Shown here: positions 35,772-46,869 of the stretch, in pieces
Position numbering within the stretch: the stretch's first letter is position 1
Layout of the letters: every line of letters begins with the position of its first letter
Assembly: GCA_958496175.1 (NCBI GenBank)
Contig: OY292275.1
Location: forward strand, 61,953,701 to 62,017,700
Direction of reading: 5' to 3'
Length of the DNA stretch: 64,000 bases
DNA from: Sisyra terminalis
Taxonomy: Eukaryota; Arthropoda; Insecta; Neuroptera; Sisyridae
Notes under the pieces: model-generated
What the model saw: the letters and a program-made list of their open reading frames with translations, nothing else
Told to the model about the DNA's origin: nothing
Database searches by the model: none
Translations under genes and position numbers: made by a program

Positions 35772-35781
35772 ATGGCGACCG
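35772..35781 (+). CDS. Candidate first coding exon of a long-intron gene
   Basis: GAAGCCATGGCGACCG is followed by the donor GTAAGT at 35782, a near-ideal 5' splice site. It would code for Met-Ala-Thr and leave one base (phase 1) for the next exon. The context GCCATGG is a strong start. A tiny first coding exon at the end of a CpG-rich leader followed by a very long intron is a common layout for developmental and neuronal genes in insects. The gene itself cannot be named from three residues. The frame also continues past the donor to 35951, but that part has no protein character and is better read as intron. A convincing second exon was not found in the following 28 kb; 46681 is phase-compatible but unproven. 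Confidence 0.5.
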
Positions 35782-37250
35782 GTAAGTCAAATCAACCCCC
35801 CAAATTTCTCACCCTCCTCGCCCATAGCCACGACAATTGCGGTTTTTCCCAAGTGTCAACTTTTTGTCCCAAGTGTTGTGCCTCATGTGATCAACGAATC
35901 GAAAGTGATTTCGATCGATTTGTGCAAACCGATAGTAAACCCCAATTTTAACACTGATTTTGAAACCCAATACGCCTACTTGATCCCCGAAAATAAGCTC
36001 AATAAGTGTTGGGTTTCACACTTTACCATGCATTGAAATCTCTCCAATAAATGCCATTAAATTGAGCAAAAAATCACAGAAAAAAAATATTGTAAAGCAA
36101 ATTTAAAGGCCTTTAGGCCTTTTTTCTCCAAGTTTCAACGGCAACAACATATGTTTCAATCCACAATAAAAATATCATAACTTTTCCACTTGTAAAACTT
36201 TCAAGCCTTTCACCCACACTTCCTCCATCAATAACGATCTAGTTCACGTAGAAATTAATCAAATTAAGTACTAAGTTTCCAAAAAATATTAAAAACTTTA
36301 AACAATGTGAAGTGATTGAAAATCAAGTGAAAAACAGTGCTGTGAAATTTGTGACTAAAAAAAAACACGTTTAAACTTTAACAGAAACAATTAGCATAAT
36401 TTAAATCAGAAAAAAATGGATATTTAAGGTCTCAAAAATCGAAAAATTATGTAAATCAACCTTTAAATTCAAAAACTAGCCTCGTACCATCCAATTTATT
36501 CCTTGAAAGGCTTGAAAATTCGATAGTCGTGCACCAAGGGTGGTAAAGTTTTCCCCCTTGAATCACATAATAAAACCGAAGATTACAGCCATAGTCCAGC
36601 ACTAATGGAGCGGCATTAACGCCACTGGAATAATTTGTTCGGTAAATAAATCGTTCGAGTAAAAACCATAACGAAATTATTCTGAGCAATAAAGAGAATT
36701 TTTTTTTTTCGTTTGAGGAATTTTTTGAGGATGATTTCCGGTGATGTTTTTCGATAAATTGAGGAAAACAGCGATTAGAGCGGTTGGGAATTGAGATGGG
36801 AAGACTAATTGGGAAATTTGAGGTGTTCGGCTTGATTAATTAAAGAAAAAATGGTGCACCAGGTGTGATGAATATAAAAGTGTTGAGAAAGACATCATTT
36901 AAATTGTTGAAAATTCATCATTTTTGGTCATATTTTCACATGAATGGAGCGATTAAGTTGGCTTAGGATTTGGCGGAAATGGTTTTTTTTTCGTTGACGA
37001 CAAAAAAATTTTTGGAAATATTACTGTTTTTTGCTTGAAAAACAGTTTAAACTTTTACATAATTTTTACATAGCGAAAAATTGCAACAATGAAAATTATT
37101 TGATTTTCACATGTTTCTACGGCCAAAAGCTGTAAAAAGGGTTGAAAAATAAAAAGGAAGATTTTTTTTGTAATTTTGGAAAAAAAACATAGCTTTAAAA
37201 AGCTCAAAGTTGGTTTAAATCAGAACCTATAGTCAGTAGATTATTTATTT
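35782..37250 (+). other. Putative intron 1, start
   Basis: This is non-coding, AT-rich DNA. At 36028 it contains ACCATGCATTGAAATCTCTC, a word also found once in every 702-bp unit upstream (near 32230, 32930, 33630). A short hairpin AAAGGCCTTTAGGCCTTT lies near 36106. No further exon is supported. Confidence 0.4.
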
Positions 37251-37254
37251 TTTA

Positions 37255-37560
37255 AACTAGAGATTTTTTTTTTTTTTTTGAGAAAATTGATCGACCGATT
37301 TTTTATAAAACTCGAGAATTATTTACTTATAAGTTCAAAGCTTCTATAAAAAAATCGAAATCCTTATAAGATTACGATTTATAGGGTTTTTTTAGAACCT
37401 AAAGTAAAAATTTTTTTTTTTTTAAAATTAGAGATTTTTTTTTTCTTTTTTGAAAAAATGGATAGACCGATTTTTATAAAAATTGAGAATTATTTACGAA
37501 TAAGTTTAAACCCTTAATAAAAAAATTTAAGTCCTTATAAGATTAAGATTTATGTTTTTT
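37255..37560. repeat. Two copies of a 178-bp unit
   Basis: GAAAAWWTGATMGACCGATTTTT, then GAGAATTATTTAC..ATAAGTTYAAA and GTCCTTATAAGATTAMGATTTAT, occur near 37281 and 37455 with the same order. Divergence is moderate. Confidence 0.7.
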
Positions 37561-37699
37561 TTTTTGGAAAAGAAAGCAAAAGCTTTTTTTCCACCGAAAT
37601 TTTTCTATTTTTTTTCTTCCAAAACTTCTAAAAATGTAGTTAGAGCAAAAAGGATAAAAGCAGGATAAAGTGAACCTTCTTCTCTATTTTTTAATGAAA

Positions 37700-39060
37700 A
37701 TTCAGGAAAATTTAAAGATTGCAACTCTTGAAAAACGACAATTAAAATCTCTTAATTTTTAACAAAAAATAACATTTTTTCGAGAAGTTATTGCAGAAAA
37801 AAAATTTTTCTACCCAAACGGGTTAATCAATTTTCATGAAAATTTAGTATTTTGAAGGTGCAAATATGTGCAAATAAATAAAAAATTACCAATATTCCCA
37901 AAGGGCATTAACTGGTGCAAATTATTTTTTTTCTAAATTACTTTTTTACAAGCTTGTAGCATTTAAATTTTAGGCTCTCTAAAGGTTTATCTTTGAATTT
38001 ATGAACATTTTACAGAGGAAAGGATGAAAATGGGCTTAAATTTGTTTTTTAAAGATTCATTCCTTCAATTGTTACAAAAAAAAATTCCAAAAAATCCCTA
38101 TCTGAAGTTGGAATTACCATTTTTATTACGCAAAAAAATTGTCTCATATTTATAAAATTTAACTTTAGTTTTGGGACTTAAAAAGTATTAAAAAAAAGGT
38201 TCTTAAAAATAAAATAAGAGCAATTAGGATATAATAAACGTTTTTATTTTTTTTTCTGAAGTTTCAGGAAAATTAAAGGGTTGCAACCCTCAAAAAGTTC
38301 AAAATTATAATCTTCTGATTTCTTACAAAAAATAAAAAGTTTTATTAAAGTTACTGCAAAAAATATTTTTTTTCTACCCAAACGGCTCAATCAATTTTCG
38401 TGAAATTTTAGTCTTTAATAGCTACAAGTATAAGTAATTGAATAAAAAATTACCAGCTTTCCAAAAAAGCATTAAAAGGTGAATTTAATTTTTTTTCGAA
38501 AATATGCCACAAATTTTAAGTTTTCGGTTTTCTTAAGGTTTTTCTTAAAATTTAAAAGAATTTTAAGAGGGTACGGAAGGGAAATTGTCTGAAATTGATT
38601 TTTCTAGAATTATAACTTTCATTTGTAACCAAAAACAAGAGAAAACTTCCAATGTGAAGCTGGAATTACCATTTTTATTTTGCCGAAATTTTTTTGGTAT
38701 TCAATAAAAATTGTCTCATTTTTTTTAAAATTTCTACGGTTTTAGGCCTTAAAAAGGCCTAAAAAAGATATGTGATGGTTATTTCGTTAATTTAAATCAA
38801 ATTTAGTAAAATATAAGAGCTTTAATCTTCGAAAATTCAAAATTTGAATTGTCTTGTTTTGTACGAGATTAAAAATATATCGAAAAACTTGATCCGGAAA
38901 AAAAAAAATTTCCAGCTAAACGGCTCAACCAATTTTAAGGAAATTTTAGTATTAAGTAGAAATATAAATAGATAATTTGTAAAAAATTTAAAAAATTTCT
39001 ATCAAGCCTTTAGAGGATGTTAGCAATTTTTTTTTTCGAGGCATTTTTTGGATTTTTTCT
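37700..39060. repeat. Diverged tandem array, about 540-575-bp unit
   Basis: CTACCCAAACGGGTTAATCAATTTT near 37811, CTACCCAAACGGCTCAATCAATTTT near 38380 and AGCTAAACGGCTCAACCAATTTT near 38912 are each followed by a GAAATTTTAGT-like word and a TAAAAAATTACCA-like word. AATTACCATTTTTATTWYGC appears near 38110 and 38665. Only the skeleton of the units survives. Confidence 0.65.
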
Positions 39061-39424
39061 TCGAAAAAATCTTTCAAGTTTCCATTACTTTTCCGATGAG
39101 GAAAGGGGGGAAAGAGATTAAAAATTTACTTTTAACTATTTTGATCTTCAATTGTATTCAATATTTCTTCCAAATATGAAAAAATCCCGTCAATAAGCAC
39201 ATTTTCCATTGTTATAGTCTAAAAACTTTTACAATGTAAAAATCTCAAGTTTTATACATTTAAAAAGTTATGCTTTAGAAAATTGCAATCGAAATGATAT
39301 TTTAGACTTATTAACTTGAAAATTTTGACAAAAGTATGGCAAGAATAAATGATATACGTCTGCAAAGTCCAAGCCAAAGATTTCAGGTCAAAAACCAATC
39401 ATAAAATCTTCGCTTACGTTTACC
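39061..39424. other. AT-rich interval, nothing recognised
   Basis: No gene or array is seen. Confidence 0.4.
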
Positions 39425-39643
39425 ATGGCGGAATTTTGGCAACAACAAAAATGCAAATCACGCAAACTTAAATTTCATCATAGACTTTCGTCCAAAATTC
39501 CTCATATAAAACAACAACATAAAAATTCGATTAAATCTCCGCACGAAAAATTCAATCGTACAGATTTTATGTCTCAATTTTTTCCACCAACAAATCAACG
39601 ATCGTTACGTATGCAAATTTACAACAATGTTCATACAAATTAG
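39425..39643 (+). CDS. Unassigned small open frame, 72 codons
   Basis: ACCATGGCG gives a strong start context. The product (MAEFWQQQKCKSRKLKFHHR at the N-terminus, MQIYNNVHTN at the C-terminus) is basic and hydrophilic, has no membrane segment and resembles no family I know. It lies in non-repetitive DNA inside the putative long intron, so an alternative first exon or an intronic small gene is possible, but chance is the simpler reading. Confidence 0.18.
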   Translation: MAEFWQQQKCKSRKLKFHHRLSSKIPHIKQQHKNSIKSPHEKFNRTDFMSQFFPPTNQRSLRMQIYNNVHTN

Positions 39644-40340
39644 CTGCTTACCACCACCGAATCAATATCTATAATTTAACGTTAATTGTTGGCCGATAAT
39701 AACGATCAATTGGCTGTGATTTAACGTACATCATTCACACCAAATCCCTGCATCACAATCAACCTTGGACGTTGATGGGTTTTTCTCGTAATATTTCGGA
39801 GACTTGATGGTCATTGGTAATCATTGTTGTGAAAGAGAAAAAAAAAAGAGTAAAAATACAAACCCTAATTATCTCACATATAATTGTCTCAGTTTTCCTC
39901 GGTCAAGTTCAAGCACAAGTTTCAAATCAAACTTTTTTCGGAAGTGAAGTCGGTTTTTTTATCTTCTTCACATTAATTTCTTCAAAAATAATCTCTATTC
40001 ATAAAAACATGATGAAAATGAGAGTTACAATTATTACGAATTGTATGTTTTTTTTTCAATAGAAAAATAATGGCTTTAGATTTCTGTAATTCGACAGAAC
40101 CATCATAAACATTTGAGTAATGATGGGAATTTTATAAATATATATTCATCAAAAGATATTACAGTCATTTTCGACAATAAAACATAAAGTTGGAACGAAG
40201 AAGAGATTATTTTATATAACTTTAACTAAAGAACTAAATAAGATTTAATTGTTGATGGAAAAAAAATCGTTGTCAAACTTCAAAGTCCAATAAAACTTCA
40301 GAAAAAAACTTTTGTAAAATTTTTGTAAAGTGAAAGAATT
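39644..40340. other. Unique interval
   Basis: No firm feature is seen. The frame at 39814-40062 has a hydrophobic stretch but no supporting context. Confidence 0.4.
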
Positions 40341-41920
40341 TTGAACTTTGTCATCCCTTTCATCTACTTTTACACCCTCTTTATACGTTTAAGGGGATGT
40401 TTAAATCAAAAACCAATATCCATTAATCTTTTTTGGCACAAAATTGCGCAAAAATTACCAATTTTAACCAACTTTTTGAGTTTTAAAAAACTTAATGTTT
40501 TTTTAAGTATTTTCAACATTAGCACCGTTTCTGTTAGCTTGTGATTAATAAACTCGTCGAAAAACCAGAGAACAACATTAAACAATTTCCCCCCAGCTAC
40601 CAATGCAAAAATTTTCCCTAAAAACGCCATTAAAAAAGAAAAGTTTCAAACAATTGACTTCAGATCTTTTTTATGACTTTAACTGAATCTAGCGCACTCT
40701 ATGTTTGGTTGGAAATACTAAATTTATTGGAAAATCCAAAACTATATTGGACAATCCTTTTTTTGGCAAATATGTATCAAATTTTCAACCAATAAATCGT
40801 CAAAATTTCCAATTTTAAATATTGGTATTTTTTAAAATTTTTTTACTAGTTTGGCGCCCTCTCTGTTGATCCAAAGCTATTTTAACTCATAGGATAACTT
40901 TTAAAAAACATTTAAAACTTTCCTTGCCATATATTCCTCTAATTTTCCCTAAAACGCCATTAAAAAAGAAAAGTTTCAAACTAATGTAGACCTATGGTCT
41001 TTTATATGACTTTAATTGAATCTAGCGCACTCTATGTTTGTTTGGGATTATTACATTTTTTGAAAAATCCAAAATTATATTGAACAATCCTTTATCTGGC
41101 AAAAAGGCATACAATTTTCAACTAAAAAATCATCAAAATTGCCAATTTTAAAAATTAGTATTTCTTTTAAATTGCAAACTATTTTAGCGCCATCTTTGTT
41201 TGTCAAAAGCTATTTTAATTCGTAGGATAACTTTTAAAAACCATTAAAAGCTTTCCTTGTCATTTATTCTCCGATTTTTGGCAAGAATTGCCATTAAAAA
41301 TCATTAAAATCAATGTATTTATAATTTTATATTTATCAACATTTTAGGTGATTTTAACACCCTCTATGTTTCTTCGGGGTGACGCAATTCTTTAAAAGAC
41401 TAGAGCACAACAATAAATATATCTCTTCTCGATAACCAATCAAAATTTTCTTTTCAAAAATCATTAAAATAAAGAAATTTTGAGCAATTGAATTTATGTA
41501 AGTTTTTGATCATTCAAACTACTTCAGCACCATCTATACGTATTCAGGGGAACTTGACTTATTCGAAAATCAAAATCAATCATCGAGAATGATTTGATTA
41601 ATAAAAACATGCTATTTATACGAAAAAAATCATGAAATTTTAAAGATTTTCATTTTAAAAGGGTTTTAAAAGGCTTTAACGCCCTCTTTGTTTATACGGG
41701 GGCAACTTCATTCAATGAAACACTTAAAGAAACATTACATGATTCCTCTCTCCCCCTTTCTCTAAAAATAACTTTTCAAACAACTTCAGTTACTATCACA
41801 AATGAAAAAAAAAAACATTGACCTAAAATACTTCAAAAAATTTGCTTTTACACTTTCTTATAGATTTTAAAGCGAGTCTAGCGCCATCTGTGTTTGTCAC
41901 AAAGAGTGAAACTCTTTGAA
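40340..41920. repeat. Tandem array, about 167-bp monomer with GCGCCMTCT core
   Basis: A core close to TAGCGCCMTCTWTGTTT recurs near 40374, 40516, 40689, 40855, 41027, 41193, 41358, 41528, 41690 and 41879. The steps are about 142, 173, 166, 172, 166, 165, 170, 162 and 189. Other shared words are a GCCATTAAAAA-like word and TTTCAAACWA. The monomers are old and diverged, and the core is the best conserved part. Confidence 0.8.
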
Positions 41921-44900
41921 AATTATAAAAACAACGTTTTTAAGACATTAAAAAATGTTTTTTTTGAACGGAAAACAAGATTAGTTTGGCAGATATTTAA
42001 ATTTTTGTTTCCCAAATTATTTTTTTTTTTTTTGACGAAGTTTGATTTGAATCTTCAAATCTTCTACGTGACCGTGAACCACTTGTTGTATGTTGAAGGT
42101 TTTAATTGAATTTTTATTACATAGAAAGAAAACCAGTGGTAATTCAGTAATGTTTGAAAGAATCGGAAAACTTTTCGATCATTTTGTAACGGATTTTTTA
42201 ATTTTGCCGAGAAAATTGAACGGTACAAAAGTAATTTCCCTTAAAACGATATTCAAATCGACGAGGAAATTTTTGGGTGTACACGTTTTGTTCTTGGCTT
42301 GATTAGATTTCAAACTAATACGATCTTACCTAACGGAAATGGCCAGAATTTATAAACGGTTTTCGAAATCTAATTTATATTTTATTGGAAGATTTCGGCG
42401 TGGAATTTTGAAGATGACACATTCTTTTACCAAAAAAAAACCAATATGTTAATATTGGAGAGAGAATTAGATGGCATTTTGCATTCGGATGGAAAGTTGC
42501 TCTTGACCTTTCGCTGAATTTATTTCCCTTTCAAAAAATCAAAATTCTTTTTCCCGTTTTATCCACTTTGTTGTTTTTTTTAGATTTATATATAAATATA
42601 GAGAATTTGTCTGGCACCTGAGATTCAATTACATAAAATTGAATCACTCCATATCACGTTTTTCGATCGTTACATTATTTAAACGAGGCCATCGCATCCA
42701 ATTGCTGGCCATATAGCATTGAAAAATAATTACCGATGAATCCCAAACACATCAATTAAGTATGGAAATCTTTATCATCGTATAAAAGACGACTCTTACT
42801 TTCCATTTAAAATCTATCGGCCAAATCTGCAACAATTCATTAGCCAAATATTGCGAAAAAAGAGAAAATTTATCTTCCACTGCAATGTTCAATGTTCGGC
42901 CCCAGCGAATTTCAGCCTCTCTCTCCCGGCCGATTCATTAAAAATTCCATTTTTTTTTCGATTCGATTGCTACGTCTCTGAAATGTATTTATCTTTGTTG
43001 ATCTAAATTTGCTCGCTCATATTATTTTTCTCAAGCCACTGACCAGAAAACAGTTAGAAAATAATTCACATAATTGCATATGTAAGTGGTTTATTTGGTT
43101 TGTTTTCCGTTAAAAGTTTTGCGATGATTTTTTCACGGAATTAAAATAATTTTCTGGCAATTGGAAGGAGAAGAGGGTTACAAAACTTGAAGATAATCAA
43201 TTATCAGTCGAAATTAAGAGAGGAGGGGCTATTTTCATTAAAATTATAAAAGTAATTTAAGAATTTGAATTTGGTTGTACAGTTTTCGGTTCAAAACTAT
43301 GCTAATTCAGAAGTGTCAAAAGTTTAAATTAGCTCCATCTAGCGATAATTAAAACAAAGTGTTATCCCTCTTTAATTAAGCACATGATAATTAAAAGTTT
43401 TTAAAGAATTTAATTTATTTATTAAAAGGTCTCGTATACGATTTTTTGCAAGAAAGTTTTTTGATAAAAAAAACCGTTAAGTAATCTCTCCAATAATTGC
43501 CCTCTTTGTTAAAATTTACCAATGAATAGTCTCCAATAATTAAATTTTCTTATATAATTTACAACAATAAATCATAACATTTTATTCCACACAAAATGAC
43601 CAATTTATTTCAACCTTACCACGTTTTAGTCCAATTTTTGATTATTTCTTTTACAAAATTTCGTGCTTTCTTTTTTCATCCACAAAAAAAAAAAGAAAAG
43701 TGAAACTTAATGCAATCAAATTCTTGGGCGAAAAATTCACAAATTAACAGTGCACGTTTTTAGTGATTGCAAAACAAGACCATTTGGTTGAAAACAAGAA
43801 ATAAAAATCATTATATGTCCATAATTATGATGTAATTAAGAAATTAAAAATGAGATTTGTTAATTAATTTTTGCCTTCAAACATTGTGCATTCCGATTTT
43901 ACATGAAAAAAAATCCGCCTGCGAAGCTTAATTGCCGCCAACGATACATAACGAAAATAATAAATTTTCAGACCAAACGACCGCCGTGACGTCGTAATGA
44001 AAAACTTGACGAACTAAAAAAAAAAATCCTTTCGCAGTGGGACTAACCAGTTCCAATCGTTTTCAATCTTTCGCTACTTCTTACAATTTCATGATGATGA
44101 TAATGCAGTTCTTAGCTGCAGGACATTCTCGACCGACTTAAACGACTGCATTATTTCTACATAGAAACAATAATAATCGGACGATGGAAAATGCACTAAA
44201 TGATGAGAATCATACATCCGCCACCAACGGATTTTTCCATCATAATTCGAATCAAATCCCTTTTTAATCGTCCAACTCTTCACTTTCCAAATCTTCCGCA
44301 TTGTCTCCAGTTTCCCATTTACTAATCCAATAATTTATTATCCGCCGTACAATACCCAAGTTGCGTTGAAGAAACCCTCGTAAACTTTCTTCCGTGCACT
44401 TTAACAAAAGACTCCAAAAAAAAAAACAGTCAATTTATTTTTCTTTCATTCGCATCATCTTTTCTGAATGATGATTTATGGCTTTGGCTGCGATGACATT
44501 GACTGTTATCAAATAGGCATTAGTGGCCATAGGCTGAAGTCCGGAAGGAGACCATTTTAATGGTATTATCACGGTAAACATATGTTATGTAATATGCTTA
44601 AGTGATCTCAACATTTTCTTGATATCACAGTCTTTTTTCATGACTTAACTGTAGTTTTTCGATGATTTAATGCTCGAAAATGATTTATCACTAAGATCAT
44701 TTGGAAAACGTCAACAATTATCGTCAAAAGATCAAAGATTAAAGCAATTAAATGCATTGCACTTTTTCGATTAAAAATCAAATTTATACGTTAAAATCGA
44801 AGCTGAATCTTCAAAGTTAATATTTCAATACCTTCCAGTTCTAATTTGGTCCTAAATAATTACATTTTTGTTGAGAAATTACTATTTTTTTTATCGTACT

Positions 44901-45220
44901 ACCTAAAACATAAAACGGAAAATTCATTTTCCGTAAATCTCAAAAAAAGTGCATTAAATAGTTGGAATTTGAAAACTAAAACGCTGGGCGTAGCCCAGAG
45001 ACATTAAATTCTCCTTTTTAGTATCAACTAAGTTGATTTTTTCGATTTTTACCACCGAAAATTTGATCAAAAACCAGATGGAAGTTATTTGCCCAATCTC
45101 CACTTGGAGACCAAATATTTGCGTTAAAGAAAAGCCAGAAATGGTTTTAGAAATTACAAGGTGCAAGACTTGATTCAAAAAAAGAGTTTTCCCGCTTTTA
45201 GATCCATTTATTTACTTTTG
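41921..45220. other. Long, mostly unique intronic or intergenic DNA
   Basis: I see no tandem array and no convincing exon in about 3.3 kb. The parts from about 42,600 to 43,050 and 43,900 to 44,400 are less AT-rich and non-repetitive, so they are the likeliest places here for conserved regulatory DNA. The frames at 42090-42302 and 44089-44301 lack recognisable features. Confidence 0.35.
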
Positions 45221-45234
45221 GTGGCCCTTGGCCA

Positions 45235-45260
45235 CTAGGGACCCAAGACTTCGTCTTGTT
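45235..45260 (-). mobile_element. Helitron-like 3' terminus
   Basis: On the minus strand, the hairpin CAAGAC-GAA-GTCTTG (45244-45258) is followed by GGTCCCTAG and then T, resembling a Helitron 3' end (hairpin, CTRR, insertion before T). The body would extend to the right, but no 5' TC end could be fixed. The hairpin word GACGAAGTC is shared with the Helitron at 23876. Confidence 0.35.
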
Positions 45261-45409
45261 CACCTTTAACTAAAACCCATTCATGTATACTTGAAATATT
45301 TTTAGCTAAAACCTTTCATTTAAGAGTTTTTCAAGTAATTTTTAGTTTAAATTAGAAAATTTTGATCTAAATTGGTATTTTTCAGTACTTTTTTGAAAAT
45401 TACAATCCG

Positions 45410-45730
45410 ATATTTTATTGCAATACTTTATGGGTATTTTCTGAAAAAAAATATTTGCATAGTTCTTTTTTAAATACAGTGGGATGATAAGTACGAGGAA
45501 TCAAGATATTTTCATAGATTTTCTTTTGATTTTAGGAAAAATTCTCTAATTAAGAAATGCTTTTTTGAAAATTTAATTTGGCTTTATATTACTGCAATTT
45601 TATAGCTATTTCCTGAAAAAAAATATGCGTATAGTTCTTCTTTAGGCATAGTGAGGTGATAAGTACGGGGAATAAAGAGATTTTCATGGATTTTCGTTTG
45701 ATTTAAGGAAAATTTCTAATTAAAATAAGG
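45410..45730. repeat. Two copies of a 178-bp unit
   Basis: TTTCCTGAAAAAAAATATKYGYATAGTTCTT, GTGRKRTGATAAGTACGRGGAAT and TTTTCATRGATTTTCKTTTGATTT occur in the same order near 45430-45540 and 45608-45715, a step of about 178. Confidence 0.75.
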
Positions 45731-46680
45731 TTAATGTCAAAAAGTGTAAACAATACTCAATACTTTCAAATAGTGTAGTGTAAAAAAGTGTAATAATTAA
45801 CTTTTATTACAACTTATTGGAAAATTCAAATTTTATGGCACTGGTAGCGTTTTGATATGTCAAAATCTTTTTATAATCAATTTTACTGGTTTTCCAAGTA
45901 TTTTCGTGAAAAATCGTAAGTAAAAATCAATAATTTTCGATTTAAAAATCGTTCCATAGAGTATTGGGGATTTAGATTTGAATTCAGGGGATTTCATCAA
46001 TAATTTGGGGAATTTTATGTTTTAAATAATTGAAAACCGACTTTTGCGTAAAACAATTTAAAAATCGATTGTCGTCTTTTTAAAAATATATTTTTAACCA
46101 ACTAAAAGTGCACCTCGTGGTTCTTGGAAGTTTTCTCGCCAGAAAAAAGCTTATTTTACCCAAAAAAACGGTGATATTTCGGTAATTCTATAATTCAGTG
46201 TTAAACATTTTCCCGTCATTTATTTTTAATCATTTTTTAGGAGCCCAATTCCCATTTTGAAGATCACTGGTCCATTCGGCAACGAATCCATTGAAACCAA
46301 ATTAGTATCCCTCTTCAATGTATACATTTTCATAAAAAACCCAAATTTCAAAGTATTTTTTTGTAGATTCCTTTTCTTCCACGCCTAATTGTACAAGTTG
46401 AGGAATGCGACAAATTCAGGAGATAGACCTCGAATGAATACCCAACGGGTTGTTGGACAATAGAGATTTTTTTCCCACAAAAGGACAATCCAATTGAATT
46501 GGACGTCATAATTTTAGATTATAGCCGGATGGCACCCCTAATCCAAAAGGAAAGAAAGAAAAAAAGCCGAACCTTGACCAACATTTCATCACCGAACCCC
46601 TATTCAATTAAATCCAATTAGAAAAAGGTGTTGAATGATAAAAATTGATTCCATGCCGTGCATTTTTGCATATTCACCAG
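45731..46680. other. Unique AT-rich interval
   Basis: No array or gene is recognised. From about 46,220 to 46,680 the base composition is less AT-rich. Confidence 0.4.
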
Positions 46681-46842
46681 ACTGGCACAAATCGGGACGA
46701 ATTAGTCGGCGTTTTATTGGATATTTTCATAGGCTATTTTGCCAGACAATTCCTCTCAAGGTTTGGTGTCGTTCCAAGAACTATCATCGGCCATATATTC
46801 TTCCATTTAGACAATACCGGCATCAATTATTTGAGGATGTGA
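46681..46842 (+). CDS. Candidate exon of unknown product
   Basis: A plausible acceptor (TTTTTGCATATTCACCAG, ending at 46680) precedes a stretch open in two plus-strand frames. One frame (TGTNRDELVGVL ... HIFFHLDNTGINYLRM, stop at 46842) has natural-looking codons. The other (DWHKSGRISRRFIGYF ... EDVTAKDEPQ, stop at 46865) would be in phase with the exon at 35772. The patch is more GC-rich than its surroundings. The FHLDNTGI word loosely recalls a strand of the histidine phosphatase fold, but I see no catalytic RHG on this strand and would not assign it. It could be a terminal exon, a gene relic or chance. Confidence 0.25.
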   Translation, partial: TGTNRDELVGVLLDIFIGYFARQFLSRFGVVPRTIIGHIFFHLDNTGINYLRM

Positions 46843-46869
46843 CAGCCAAAGATGAACCACAGTGAACTC

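Noticed and set aside
35712..35951. 79-codon frame running through the candidate first exon
   Set aside because: It begins at GTG rather than ATG and continues through the strong donor at 35782. The part after the donor looks non-coding.
39814..40062. 82-codon frame with a signal-peptide-like hydrophobic stretch
   Set aside because: The hydrophobicity comes from T-rich codons, and there is no cleavage context or homologue that I can name.
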